Part shown: one piece after another, positions 42,741 to 51,179 of the stretch
How positions within the stretch are numbered: the stretch's first letter is position 1
How the letters are laid out: the number at the start of each line of letters is the position of its first letter
Origin: DAOUEX01 sp034430235
GTDB taxonomy: Bacteria; Chloroflexota; Anaerolineae; UBA2200
DNA: 64,000 nt
Direction: 5' to 3'
NCBI GenBank assembly: GCA_964478075.1
Contig: CAYZGO010000016.1
Coordinates: 16,857-80,856, forward strand
Notes under the pieces: generated by a model
The model's database searches: none
The model's input: the letters and a program-made list of their open reading frames with translations, nothing else
What the model was told of the DNA's origin: nothing
Program-made: the position numbers and the translations under genes

Positions 42741-42767
42741 CCCCTCTGCACAACGGCAAAAGAGGGG
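42741..42767 (-). terminator. Hairpin between the two STAND genes
   Basis: CCCCTCT and AGAGGGG (42741-42747, 42761-42767) form a stem. Read on the minus strand, it is followed by CGTTTTGG, so it may partly terminate the transcript of the smaller STAND gene before the receptor gene. The T tract is short. Confidence 0.45.
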
Positions 42768-42787
42768 TAAATTGGGGACTGTTACCT

Positions 42788-44131
42788 CTATTGCCTCTTC
42801 ACTCTCAAGGCATAGCCGACTCCGCGCTCATTTACGATGCACCTGGCCCACAGGCCCAAGGCACGCCGCAGATACTTGATCGCCGCCTTGAGACGCTCAG
42901 GGTCCTCCACGTACTCGTCCTGCCAGACGCTCTCCTCCAGCTCGCGATTGGTAACCACCTGCCCGGGGCGCTGAGCCAGATGGGCCAGTACCTTGAATTG
43001 CGTCTTGGTCAGCTTGAGTGGTTCATCGGCGACTGTGGCCATGCGACGCCGCAAGTCAATGACAAAGGGCTCTGCCTGCAGCAAGTTTGTCACCCTCTGA
43101 CTGCGGACAAAACGCCTGAGAGCAGAAGAGACGTAGCAGTAACCGGAATCCGAGGGGATGATGAGACACTGCTGCTGCAGTTGATGGAGCGCCTGGCGAG
43201 CGCCAGGGTCGTGCGGCGCGACAGCCAGGCTCGCCAGAGCATAGCGCTCGGCTTCGTTCAGGTTGTACCAGCAGTATAGATAGTGCTGCTGCGCCTCCTC
43301 GTAGAACAAGTCGGAGAGCAGCGTTGTGGCCCGCTCATCCCACTCCTCTGTGGACTGCGCCAGGTCCCAGGCATGATAGGCCGCCACCTGCACAAAGAAG
43401 GGGTGAGGCCCTGCCAGGTCCGCAATCGCGCTCAGAGCTGGCTGCGGCAGGGTGGCTTCCGCCCTGTCCAGGAAAGCAAGCACCATGCCACGCGCAGTAG
43501 GCTCATCGAACAGCCCCAGGGGCACGGTGGCAAAGATGTTGAAGAAGGGAGAACTCAACACGCTGTCATCTGCGTAGACCAGCGAGATAAGAGGCCGCTG
43601 AGAAACCAGGATGTAGGACACGGCACATCGTGTCGCCAATCCGCGCAGGCCAGAGAAAAAGGTGGGGTCCAGGTTCTGATTGGCCGCCAATAGCTCGAAC
43701 TCGTCAATGAAGAAGGCTACCTTCGTGCCTTGTCTGGTGACAGCCTTGATGGCACTGTCCAGCAGGCGATAGTCAACGGGGCGCGCTCCCTCCCCCCATT
43801 CCGCATTGATAGACGACTCACGCAGCGCCTCCCGGAGGCCATCGAGAAAGAGAGCGCAGACTTGTGGCGGAGATGCCTGTCCCATCCCCTCTGTGCCAAT
43901 AGAAATGAATACGTGCTCTGGCGGCAGCAAACCGTGGGCAGCACGTACTTCCTGATCCTGCAAGTGATAGAGCAGAGACGTCTTGCCAATGCGCCTGGGC
44001 CCAACAATGGACACGCTCTGCGATGCGCGGACCAGATTCGCAATCTGGTCCGTCTCATGCTGGCGGTCATAAAAGTGGCTGGCTTCGCGTATTGGTCCAC
44101 GATGGTAGAACGGGTTGTGCGCCACGCTCAT
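42788..44131 (-). CDS. STAND ATPase with OmpR-type DNA-binding domain
   Basis: The 447-residue cytoplasmic protein has a P-loop ATPase of the same type as the neighbouring receptor. It shows FYDRQHETDQIA, Walker A GPRRIGKTSLL (about residues 42-52), Walker B VAFFIDEFELL and a HPFFVQVAAYHAW block. The C-terminal 100 residues are a Trans_reg_C winged helix (LTKTQFKVLAHLAQRPGQ, TNRELEESVW, KAAIKYLRRAL, VNERGVGYAL), as in OmpR-family regulators but without a receiver domain. It would switch transcription in response to ATPase state. The ATG at 44131 has AGGAGGTGA upstream. Its own promoter and the 196-base gap to the receptor suggest related but separately tuned expression. Confidence 0.85.
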   Translation of the reverse strand: MSVAHNPFYHRGPIREASHFYDRQHETDQIANLVRASQSVSIVGPRRIGKTSLLYHLQDQEVRAAHGLLPPEHVFISIGTEGMGQASPPQVCALFLDGLREALRESSINAEWGEGARPVDYRLLDSAIKAVTRQGTKVAFFIDEFELLAANQNLDPTFFSGLRGLATRCAVSYILVSQRPLISLVYADDSVLSSPFFNIFATVPLGLFDEPTARGMVLAFLDRAEATLPQPALSAIADLAGPHPFFVQVAAYHAWDLAQSTEEWDERATTLLSDLFYEEAQQHYLYCWYNLNEAERYALASLAVAPHDPGARQALHQLQQQCLIIPSDSGYCYVSSALRRFVRSQRVTNLLQAEPFVIDLRRRMATVADEPLKLTKTQFKVLAHLAQRPGQVVTNRELEESVWQDEYVEDPERLKAAIKYLRRALGLWARCIVNERGVGYALRVKRQ

Positions 44132-44171
44132 CTCACCTCCTGCGGCACGCGCGACCTTCATGCACATGGGT

Positions 44172-44200
44172 ATTTTAGGAGAAATAAGCAGAATTGTAAA
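44172..44200 (-). promoter_or_regulatory. Promoter of the STAND regulator gene
   Basis: On the minus strand TTTACA (44200-44195), a 17-base spacer and TAAAAT (44177-44172) lie about 40 bases before the ATG at 44131. Confidence 0.65.
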
Positions 44201-44322
44201 AGAGCGCAGTCGCCGTGTTTAGCATTGGCAGCGTTGGTCAGTGGCCGCCCTGTTGAATGCTGCGGAAGAGGACGGAGCCTTTTTGAACCGCAGAGTTCGC
44301 TGAGACCGCCGAGAAGATTCGG

Positions 44323-44613
44323 CCCACCGCCGTAGACAGGCGGGGTGGGCGATCTTCCTAATGAGCAAGGTCGTCCAGCACCGGCTCTTCAGGCCGGTGC
44401 GGCTTCGGCAAATAAGTAAGTAAGCACCGCCGTAAACAGGCGGTGCTGGGCGATCTTCCTAATGAGCAAGGTCGTCCAGCACCGGCTCTTCAGGCCGGTG
44501 CGGCTTCGGCAAATAAGTAAGCACCGCCGTAAACAGGCGGTGCTGGGCGATCTTCCTAATCAACAAGGTCGTCCAGCACCGGCTCTTCAGTGCGGCTTCG
44601 GCAGTGATTAGCC
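44323..44613. repeat. Tandem array of three ~97-101-bp units, each with two hairpins
   Basis: Three direct repeats start near 44323, 44424 and 44521. The shared word GATCTTCCTAAT falls at 44351, 44452 and 44549, giving periods of 101 and 97. Each unit has hairpin 1 (GCACCGCC, GTAAACA, GGCGGTGC). The first two units have hairpin 2 intact (GCACCGGC, loop, GCCGGTGC); unit 3 has lost part of its right arm. In unit 1 both arms of hairpin 1 differ together (CCCACCGCC with GGCGGGGTGGG), so pairing is kept. A family A repeat piece (CGCAGAGTTCGCTGAGA) precedes at 44289. No gene lies in 44168-44835 apart from this. Confidence 0.8.
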
Positions 44614-44835
44614 CAGCAACATTATACGGGGAAACCACTGGACCAGCTTGTTACACACAGTTTACATCTTCACCACATCCTGGTGACATCTGCAAGCCAC
44701 AATGGACTCAGCAATCAACTGCAGAACTATGCAGCCTTGACAAGTTGTAGTATCATTAGCACATGAACAAACGACTTCTCCTGGTATTCTTGGTCGAAAC
44801 CAAATGACAGAAGCAGCAGCATGGAGGCGCGGCTG

Positions 44836-45783
44836 ATGAAGAAACGACAGGTCACGACAGTGCTGCTCCTGCTGGCCAGCCTCGCCATCTTTGGCTGCCG
44901 GGCAGCAGAACCAGCGGCCCCACCCGCTACGGAGCCAGTGCCGACTGCTCAGCCAACGGAGCAGCGCATCGAGTCAGTGCCAACTGCCCAGCCGACGGAC
45001 GAGCCAGCGGTCTCCAACTTGCAGGAGTCCACCCGGGATATGCTAGGATTCTACAAGACCTCTCCAGCGTATCAGGCAGTTATTGACGCTGGCGTGCGCG
45101 TCGTCAACGTCCCAGAGTTGGGTTCGTTCTTCGCTCTGTGGATTCCAGATAGCTATGCTGAGCAAGAGGTGCAGCGCGTGATGGCGCTGGTCCATGGAAC
45201 GAGCGACAATGCCTATTCCACGATCGCCGGACAACTGAGGCGAGCCCAGCATCATAACTATGCCCTCGTTGCAGTGCAATGGTGGATGGGTGAGGGCGAG
45301 ATCTATCTGCCGACTGATGCTGTGTATCAACTGCTGGCCGCTGCGCTGGAATACGTTGGCCAAGAGTATGGAGCGGACATACACAAAGCGGCCTACGAGG
45401 GATTCAGTCGAGGCTCGGCCATTGCCTATCAAATCGCCTATCTCGACCGGTCGTTGGCAAGCAACTACTTTGCCTTGTTCATTTGCCAGTCGGGCGGGAT
45501 GCACGACCCCGGCCCTCCGTTCATGCAGAGCCTCAGAGCAGGAAACCTGGGTGACGATGCCTTCGGGGGTCAGCATTTCTTCATGTATTGCGGGATGAAG
45601 GACGAGCAGTGGGGCACTGCGATGTGTGAGTACATGCACAACGCGGAGCAGACCGTGATCAAGTACGGCGGAACCGTCGAGCGCTTCATCGAAGACCCGC
45701 AGGGTGGACACGCTGGCCTGCTCAAGACGGACGCCCACTACGAGGATGCCATCAAGACCTGGTTCGAGCTGACCACCCGATAG
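44836..45783 (+). CDS. Alpha/beta-hydrolase lipoprotein
   Basis: The protein has a lipoprotein signal (hydrophobic helix ending AIFGC), a Pro/Thr-rich linker with a repeated PTAQPT motif, and an alpha/beta-hydrolase fold. The nucleophile is Ser191 in GFSRGS, the acid is probably Asp in CGMKDEQ, and the His lies in GGHAG near the C-terminus. The loop MALVHGTSDNAYS would form the oxyanion region. It resembles poly(hydroxyalkanoate) depolymerase- or dienelactone hydrolase-like proteins; the substrate is unknown. I chose the ATG at 44836 because GGAGG lies before it and it begins the signal peptide MKKRQV. Confidence 0.8.
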   Translation: MKKRQVTTVLLLLASLAIFGCRAAEPAAPPATEPVPTAQPTEQRIESVPTAQPTDEPAVSNLQESTRDMLGFYKTSPAYQAVIDAGVRVVNVPELGSFFALWIPDSYAEQEVQRVMALVHGTSDNAYSTIAGQLRRAQHHNYALVAVQWWMGEGEIYLPTDAVYQLLAAALEYVGQEYGADIHKAAYEGFSRGSAIAYQIAYLDRSLASNYFALFICQSGGMHDPGPPFMQSLRAGNLGDDAFGGQHFFMYCGMKDEQWGTAMCEYMHNAEQTVIKYGGTVERFIEDPQGGHAGLLKTDAHYEDAIKTWFELTTR

Positions 45784-45880
45784 GTTTTCTATGCGCCTGG
45801 CGTACACTACCATAGATGAAAACTGAACGGGATTCTCGGTCATTTTCCTGGTGAGGATCTATCCGGAAGGTTAGCAGAGG

Positions 45881-45910
45881 GGGCTCCCACGCCGCCGGGC
45901 ATGGGAGCCC
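45881..45910. terminator. GC-rich hairpin between the hydrolase and ferritin-like genes
   Basis: GGGCTCCCA (45881-45889) pairs with TGGGAGCCC (45902-45910) across 12 bases. There is no T run, so it is a possible, not a proven, terminator. Confidence 0.35.
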
Positions 45911-45966
45911 GGCCAGCTGTTTCAGAACCATCACCCCCGCCCCACTCCACCTCACCCTGACTTCGG

Positions 45967-45995
45967 TTGCACCAACACAACTCTTGGTGTATAAT
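45967..45995 (+). promoter_or_regulatory. Promoter of the ferritin-like gene
   Basis: TTGCAC (45967-45972), a 17-base spacer and TATAAT (45990-45995) lie 45 bases before the ATG at 46040. Confidence 0.7.
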
Positions 45996-46039
45996 TGTCG
46001 TAGTTGGGTGTACAGAGCATATTCCACAGGAGGAATGAA

Positions 46040-46342
46040 ATGCCAGACTTTCCGAACCCATTTAGCGGCAACGTGCCAGAGCGCAAGATGAACTTTAACG
46101 AGCTAATCAGAGCCATTCGTCTCGACGTCGCTGGCGAACTGGAGGCGATTCACCTCTATACGGCGCACGCCGAAGCGACCGACAACGAACTGGTCAAGGA
46201 AGTACTGCTGGATATCGCCAATGAAGAGCGCGTCCACGTTGGTGAACTGCAGCGCCTGCTCACCCTGCTCCTGGACGACGAAGCTGAGTTGCTCGCCAAG
46301 GGCGCGGCAGAAGTGGATGCCGAGGCCGCCAAGCTGGGGTAG
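46040..46342 (+). CDS. Ferritin-like protein of the encapsulin-cargo type
   Basis: The 100-residue protein has ELIRAIRLDVAGELEAIHLY and ANEERVHVGELQRLL, the two helices that carry the Glu, Glu and His iron ligands of encapsulated ferritin-like proteins. These form rings that oxidise and store iron, usually inside an encapsulin shell. No shell gene lies in the window, and the C-terminus has no obvious shell-targeting tail, so it may act free or be packaged by a shell encoded elsewhere. GGAGG precedes the ATG at 46040. It has its own promoter and terminator, so it is a single-gene unit. Confidence 0.78.
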   Translation: MPDFPNPFSGNVPERKMNFNELIRAIRLDVAGELEAIHLYTAHAEATDNELVKEVLLDIANEERVHVGELQRLLTLLLDDEAELLAKGAAEVDAEAAKLG

Positions 46343-46494
46343 AAGGCAGCATCCAGCGGAGGGCGCTGACTGCGCTAGGCAGCAGCGGTTTTCACGGGGC
46401 CTATAGCCTGGCACTGCGCGTCCGCCAACCCAAGGCTATTTGTGTGCTGGAAGGGTAGGCGCGTTTGCCAGGATAGATCAAAACGATGGTAAGC

Positions 46495-46531
46495 AGAAAC
46501 CCGCTCCTAGTTTGGAGTGGGTTTCTTGTTT
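46495..46531 (+). terminator. Intrinsic terminator after the ferritin-like gene
   Basis: AGAAACCCGCTCC pairs with GGAGTGGGTTTCT (46514-46526) with one G-T pair and is followed by TGTTT. The stem is long and strong. Confidence 0.75.
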
Positions 46532-46596
46532 CGGCGCGATGAGGCGACGCCTCCGGAACAGCAACAACGGGTAGGCTCAAGCAGCGCTCGGCGCAT

Positions 46597-46625
46597 TTGA
46601 TTAGTCAATAACACTGTGCTATAAT
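46597..46625 (+). promoter_or_regulatory. Promoter of the small ORF and radC
   Basis: TTGATT (46597-46602), a 17-base spacer and a consensus TATAAT (46620-46625) predict a start near 46632. This is three bases before an ATG at 46635 and twelve before a second at 46644. Confidence 0.7.
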
Positions 46626-46634
46626 CCCGTTGCA

Positions 46635-46787
46635 ATGCAATTTATGACAACACTCAGGAAAGCTAAGAGACGAACACGCGAACTGTGGGAGACCTACGCC
46701 GACCTGTCGAGGTCACCTGCCTTCGAAGCGGTCCAGTTGCCACGCCGGGAAACCACTGATGACGGCCGCCCCCAGACGTTAGTGTGA
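46635..46787 (+). CDS. Small basic 50-residue protein, likely leaderless
   Basis: The frame MQFMTTLRKAKRRTRELWET runs on to a TGA at 46787, 50 residues in total. It is basic at the start and acidic toward the end. The promoter places transcription start at or just before the ATG, so translation would be leaderless. The second ATG (46644) is in frame. Its stop lies nine bases before the radC ATG, with AAGG between, suggesting coupling. I do not recognise the protein. Confidence 0.45.
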   Translation: MQFMTTLRKAKRRTRELWETYADLSRSPAFEAVQLPRRETTDDGRPQTLV

Positions 46788-46796
46788 AGGCGTCAG

Positions 46797-47477
46797 ATGC
46801 CAAAAGGTTATCGCATCCGTGACTTGCCCAAAGTAGACCGGCCCCGAGAGCGATTGCAACGCAAAGGGCCAGGGGCTTTGAACAACTCCGAGTTGCTGGC
46901 TATCCTACTTGGCTCCGGCATGCCAGGCAAGAATGTGCTGGAGGTCGCCGAGCATCTGCTTCGCAAGTTCGGGAGCAAAGGATTGTTCGAGGCTAGCTTC
47001 GATGCACTGCGCCAGGTGCCGGGCATTGGCAGAGTGAAAGCGACTCAACTCATCGCCGCTTTCGAGTTGGGCAAGCGCATACTGTTGGGCCAGCAAGAGG
47101 ATGCCATCACAGTGGAAACACCAGAGGATGTGTACGCTCTGTCCAAGCGCATTCACCGATTGAAGAAAGAGCACTTTCTGGCCTATCTGCTGGACGCACG
47201 GAACGCGCTCATCGCCGAAGAGACCATTTCTGTGGGCACGTTGACGATGGCGGTGGTGCATCCGCGTGAGGTATTTGAGCCAGCCGTGCGCCACTCGGCA
47301 GCGGGCATTGTGTTGGTTCACAACCACCCATCGGGCGATGCGACGCCGGGGGATGAGGACCGCCGCCTGACTGAGCGTCTGGCTCGAGCGGGCAAGTTGA
47401 TGGGCATCGAGGTCTTGGATCACGTGATCGTCACTCACAATGGATACACCAGCTCGAAAGAACTCGGCTGGCTGTGA
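46797..47477 (+). CDS. radC: RadC-family JAB/MPN metalloprotein
   Basis: This 226-residue protein has the RadC N-terminal helix-hairpin-helix region (QVPGIGRVKATQLIAAFELG, about residues 69-88) and a C-terminal JAB/MPN+ domain with the zinc motif HNHPSGDATPGDED. It also has the IVLVHNHP strand. RadC homologues are widespread and are often near mobile or defence genes, but their reaction is unproven, and an early role in DNA repair was not upheld. It lies directly upstream of the restriction-modification genes, 10 bases before the next start. Confidence 0.9.
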   Translation: MPKGYRIRDLPKVDRPRERLQRKGPGALNNSELLAILLGSGMPGKNVLEVAEHLLRKFGSKGLFEASFDALRQVPGIGRVKATQLIAAFELGKRILLGQQEDAITVETPEDVYALSKRIHRLKKEHFLAYLLDARNALIAEETISVGTLTMAVVHPREVFEPAVRHSAAGIVLVHNHPSGDATPGDEDRRLTERLARAGKLMGIEVLDHVIVTHNGYTSSKELGWL

Positions 47478-47487
47478 AGAGGGATCA

Positions 47488-49788
47488 ATGGCAAAACAAG
47501 CGAGCAAGTATCAGCCACTCACCGAACAGATTATCGAACGTTCTGAGGAAACCTGGACCGAACGCGGGCTGCGCAAGGGGCTGATCAGCATTAGTGCCGA
47601 TGGTGGGCGTGTCACTTACCATTGTGGCAATGAGGGGCAGAGATACACCGATAGCTACACTGATCGCGAAGAAAAAGTGCGAGCCTCGTTGTTCGTCGAA
47701 CTGGTCGAGAAATACAAGTATCCACCTGAGCGTATCTGGGTGGAGAAACATATCTCAGACCGGCGGCCTGACTTCCCTGGCGATCTCGTTGTCTATCAAG
47801 ATGATGGGCTAAAACAGCCTTACATACTCATCGAGACAAAGCCCCCAGATTGGGAACCAGAGCAGAAATTCAAAAACGCTATCGAGCAAGCATTCGAGAA
47901 TGCGCATCTAGTTGGGGGCGTCAAGTTCGTGGTTGTGGATTGCGGCACGCGGCGAGTAGTCTTCGACTACGCGAACTACCCACCAGGAGAGCGGAAGAAG
48001 AACATCGTGCGCGACATGCCGGTCGCTTACGGCAATGTGCCGGAGTACAAGTACATGAAGGGCGACCCTGACTGGGACCTGGCGGCGGCAACCTTCGACG
48101 ATCTGACCCGCCGCTTCCAACGTTGCCACGACGCTATCTGGCAAGGGGGCAAACTAGACCCGGCTCAGGCGTTCGACGAGATGAGCAAGCTGATGTTCGC
48201 CAAGTATTGGGATGAGTTGCTCTACACCAAGAATGGTGAACCCTACGGCTTTCAGATTGGCACCAAAGAGGGCCAGAAGGTCGTGGCTGACCGGGTGCGG
48301 GAGGTGTACCAGGACGCTCGGGAACAAAAGGCCGATGTTTTTGGCGAGGGCTTGAAGATACCTGAGCACGTAATCTACCTTGTGGTCGATATATTGGAAG
48401 ACATTTCGCTGAAGAAGACCGATCTGGACGCTAAGGGCCGGGCCTTTGAGACCTTCCTGAGCGATATCTTCCGGGGAAAGATGGGGCAGTTCTTTACCAA
48501 GCGGGAACTTGTCACCTTTATGGTGAAAATGCTGGATCCGGAGTTCAGGGATTCTATCGTTGATCCAGCTTGTGGTTCCGGTGGTTTTCTGCTCTACGCC
48601 TGGGATCACGTGCGCACGCGGTTGATTCGTGACTTTGCCGGCGATCGGGACACGATCAAAACACTAGATATCAGGTTCGCCAACGAACACATCTTCGGTA
48701 TCGAGATCAACGACCGCATCGCCCGCATTGCGATGATGGATATGGTCATCCACGAGGACGGTTCATCCAACATCGTCTGCGACGATGCACTGGGCTCATG
48801 GGGTAGCTTTCCTCGGGACAAAATCGGCGAGGGGCGCTTCGGCATGTGCCTGACCAATCCCCCTTTCGGGGGAGTGGTGAAGCGCCAGGCGACGCTGAGA
48901 GAGTTTGAGTTGGGTTCCAAGCGGCACAAACGAGCTTCACAGAAGACTGAAATCCTCTTTATTGAACGCTGTCTGCAACTGCTCAAGCCAGGTGGCAAAT
49001 TGGGCATTGTTCTGCCCGACGGTATCCTGACCAACTCGTCGTTGGATTACGTGCGTAAGTTCATTGAAGAGAACGGCCGCATCCTGGCTGTGGTCTCGTT
49101 GCCTCAACACGCCTTTGTCCCGGCCGGAGCCGGCGTAAAGGCCAGCTTGCTGTTCTTGCAGAAGTTCAGCAAGAGGGAAAAGGCCAGGTTTGACAGCACG
49201 GCTCGCAAGACGCGGCAGGAGGTGCGCACCGAGTACGAGCCAGTCATGGCCGAACGAGAAAAGCAAATTGAGCAAGATGTGATGGCGGAGCGAGAGACAG
49301 TGGAGACCGATCTGCGCGCTGACGACGAATGGATAGCAAAGATCGAGAAAAAGGTCCGAGGTAAGGCGGGGCGCATCGAGAGCCAGGTACGGCGGGGATT
49401 GGAGCAAGAAGCCAAGAGTGGCGCTGCCGAGGTCAACGACAGGCAGATGCAAGCAGCACTGAAGGCTGAAATCGATGCCCAGATCGAAGCCGAGGTGCAG
49501 AAGCAGGCAGATCGGGAACTGAAAAAGCAGTTGCAGCAAAAGTTACGGGCTTACCGGCGAGAAGTGGAAGCGCAGATGGAAGAGGAAACCTGGCGGCGCA
49601 TCCGCGAGCGACTGAACTATCCCATCTTTATGGCGATTGCCGAGCACGTGGGCTATGACGCCACCGATCGGCCCGACGAGAACGAGCTGTTTGTGGTAGA
49701 CGAGGAAGGCCGCATCCATGAAGCACAGGGCATCCTCGGTCAGTACAAGCGCTTCCTGGCCCATCCATCGCGCTATGAAGGGGTGTAG
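47488..49788 (+). CDS. Fused restriction nuclease-methyltransferase (BcgI/type IIB-like)
   Basis: The 766-residue protein joins an N-terminal HsdR_N-type nuclease (RPDF at residues 93-96, then IETK at 115-118, the PD-ExK pattern) to a type I-like N6-adenine methyltransferase. The latter has the HsdM N-terminal helices, motif I DPACGSGG (359-366) and motif IV NPPFGG (457-462). A long charged coiled coil with many Glu, Lys and Arg residues lies near residues 570-720. No helicase domain is present. Together with the following HsdS gene this is the plan of BcgI-type enzymes, which cut on both sides of a split site. Start at 47488 after GAGGGA. Confidence 0.85.
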   Translation: MAKQASKYQPLTEQIIERSEETWTERGLRKGLISISADGGRVTYHCGNEGQRYTDSYTDREEKVRASLFVELVEKYKYPPERIWVEKHISDRRPDFPGDLVVYQDDGLKQPYILIETKPPDWEPEQKFKNAIEQAFENAHLVGGVKFVVVDCGTRRVVFDYANYPPGERKKNIVRDMPVAYGNVPEYKYMKGDPDWDLAAATFDDLTRRFQRCHDAIWQGGKLDPAQAFDEMSKLMFAKYWDELLYTKNGEPYGFQIGTKEGQKVVADRVREVYQDAREQKADVFGEGLKIPEHVIYLVVDILEDISLKKTDLDAKGRAFETFLSDIFRGKMGQFFTKRELVTFMVKMLDPEFRDSIVDPACGSGGFLLYAWDHVRTRLIRDFAGDRDTIKTLDIRFANEHIFGIEINDRIARIAMMDMVIHEDGSSNIVCDDALGSWGSFPRDKIGEGRFGMCLTNPPFGGVVKRQATLREFELGSKRHKRASQKTEILFIERCLQLLKPGGKLGIVLPDGILTNSSLDYVRKFIEENGRILAVVSLPQHAFVPAGAGVKASLLFLQKFSKREKARFDSTARKTRQEVRTEYEPVMAEREKQIEQDVMAERETVETDLRADDEWIAKIEKKVRGKAGRIESQVRRGLEQEAKSGAAEVNDRQMQAALKAEIDAQIEAEVQKQADRELKKQLQQKLRAYRREVEAQMEEETWRRIRERLNYPIFMAIAEHVGYDATDRPDENELFVVDEEGRIHEAQGILGQYKRFLAHPSRYEGV

Positions 49789-49790
49789 CG

Positions 49791-51176
49791 ATGTTCTGTA
49801 TGGTACGTGAGTACGACCAAATTGAGGGAAGATTTGACCCAAACTATTATCGGCCTGATTTCGTGACGATTGGGCAGACATTTGCAAAGAGTGTGTATGA
49901 CCTTGAGCGATTGGGAAAGCATATCACGGACATTAGATATGGAGCATCTGTAGAGAACAGCTACGTCGATAGCCCTCATGGTGTTCCATTGCTGCGTATA
50001 ACCGATCTTAAGCGAAACGAAATTGATCTGTCAGATGTTGCAAAGCTCGATCCGGCACTGAGAGAGGAAATTGGGATAGCCTATGTTCGAGAAGGGGATT
50101 TACTGATTTCACGAAGTGGAACTATAGGCATTGTAGCCGTTGTACCAAGAGAAGCTGACGGGTTCGCCTATGGCTCGTTTATGATACGTTTTCGAGTAAA
50201 TACAGAGCTGCTAGATCCTCACTACACCAGCATCATTTGTAATCTACCATACGGCCAGAGCTACTTTGAGCGAAATACAATCGGTGCTCTCCAGCGCAAT
50301 ATCACTATACCGACGATCAAAGCGCTAGAGATCTCAGTTCCCCCGCTGCAACGGCAGCGGGAGATAGTAACCGTGATGCAGGCGGTCTGTGCGCAGCGCG
50401 ACATGAAGTTGCAGGACGCAGACAGAACACTCGATGAAATTGATACGCTAATAATGAAGTCTCTAGGAGTAAGTGTACCGGCGCTTCGGCGTAAGCGCAC
50501 TTACGTAGCATCCTACTCGGAATTTCGGGGAAGGCTTGATCCCGTCTTTTATTTGCCCCGGTTTACACAGGCGATCACAGCAATAGAACAGGCAACGTAT
50601 CCACCAAAGCCACTGCGCAGCTTCATAAAGTCGATTAGTGGTGGAGCCACCCCTCTAGGTGCCGACTATCCAAGTGAGGGAGTGCCATTTCTTCGCATCC
50701 AGAACATTCGGCCCGGCGGAATTGACCTGAGCGAAGTCAAATTCATATCAGAAGAGACCCACGCGGCCATGTCCAGATCGAAGCTGCAGCCACTGGACGT
50801 TCTGATGACCATAACGGGTAGAGTGGGCACGTGCGCCGTGGTGCCGCCTGATTTTGGTGAGGGCAATATCAATCAACATATCGTGCGAATGGCCGTTCGC
50901 CCAGGTGTCAACCCGCACTTTATAAGCGAAGTGCTCAATTCGCCTATAGGGCATTATCAGACGGAACGAGGTACGACTGGAACTACCCGCATAGCCCTAG
51001 ATTACCCCACAGTACTGTCTATCAGAATTCCCATGCCACCTCTTGAAGAACAGGGGAGACTTGCTCAGCAAGTGACAAGTATGCGAAGCGGAATCGATAG
51101 ACTCGTCCAAGAGGCGCACGAGATCGTGGAGCAAGCAAAAGGCAAAGTGGAGGCGATGATCCTGGGTCAGGAGTGA
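49791..51176 (+). CDS. HsdS-type specificity subunit
   Basis: The 461-residue protein has two target-recognition domains arranged as tandem halves. Each half ends in a helix containing PPLQRQREIVTVMQAV or PPLEEQGRLAQQVTSM, the conserved coiled-coil spacers of HsdS. Each half would read one half of a split DNA site. It starts two bases after the nuclease-methyltransferase stop, and the pair would form one complex. The first recognition domain is AT-richer than the second, a sign of domain exchange, which is common in this family. Confidence 0.9.
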   Translation: MFCMVREYDQIEGRFDPNYYRPDFVTIGQTFAKSVYDLERLGKHITDIRYGASVENSYVDSPHGVPLLRITDLKRNEIDLSDVAKLDPALREEIGIAYVREGDLLISRSGTIGIVAVVPREADGFAYGSFMIRFRVNTELLDPHYTSIICNLPYGQSYFERNTIGALQRNITIPTIKALEISVPPLQRQREIVTVMQAVCAQRDMKLQDADRTLDEIDTLIMKSLGVSVPALRRKRTYVASYSEFRGRLDPVFYLPRFTQAITAIEQATYPPKPLRSFIKSISGGATPLGADYPSEGVPFLRIQNIRPGGIDLSEVKFISEETHAAMSRSKLQPLDVLMTITGRVGTCAVVPPDFGEGNINQHIVRMAVRPGVNPHFISEVLNSPIGHYQTERGTTGTTRIALDYPTVLSIRIPMPPLEEQGRLAQQVTSMRSGIDRLVQEAHEIVEQAKGKVEAMILGQE

Positions 51177-51179
51177 GGG

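Noticed and set aside
44323..44613. Tandem repeats as a CRISPR array
   Set aside because: The repeated part is almost the entire 97-101-base unit with no unique spacers, and no cas genes are nearby.
47488..51176. Full type I restriction system
   Set aside because: There is no HsdR translocase. The nuclease is fused to the methyltransferase, which points to a BcgI-like plan instead.
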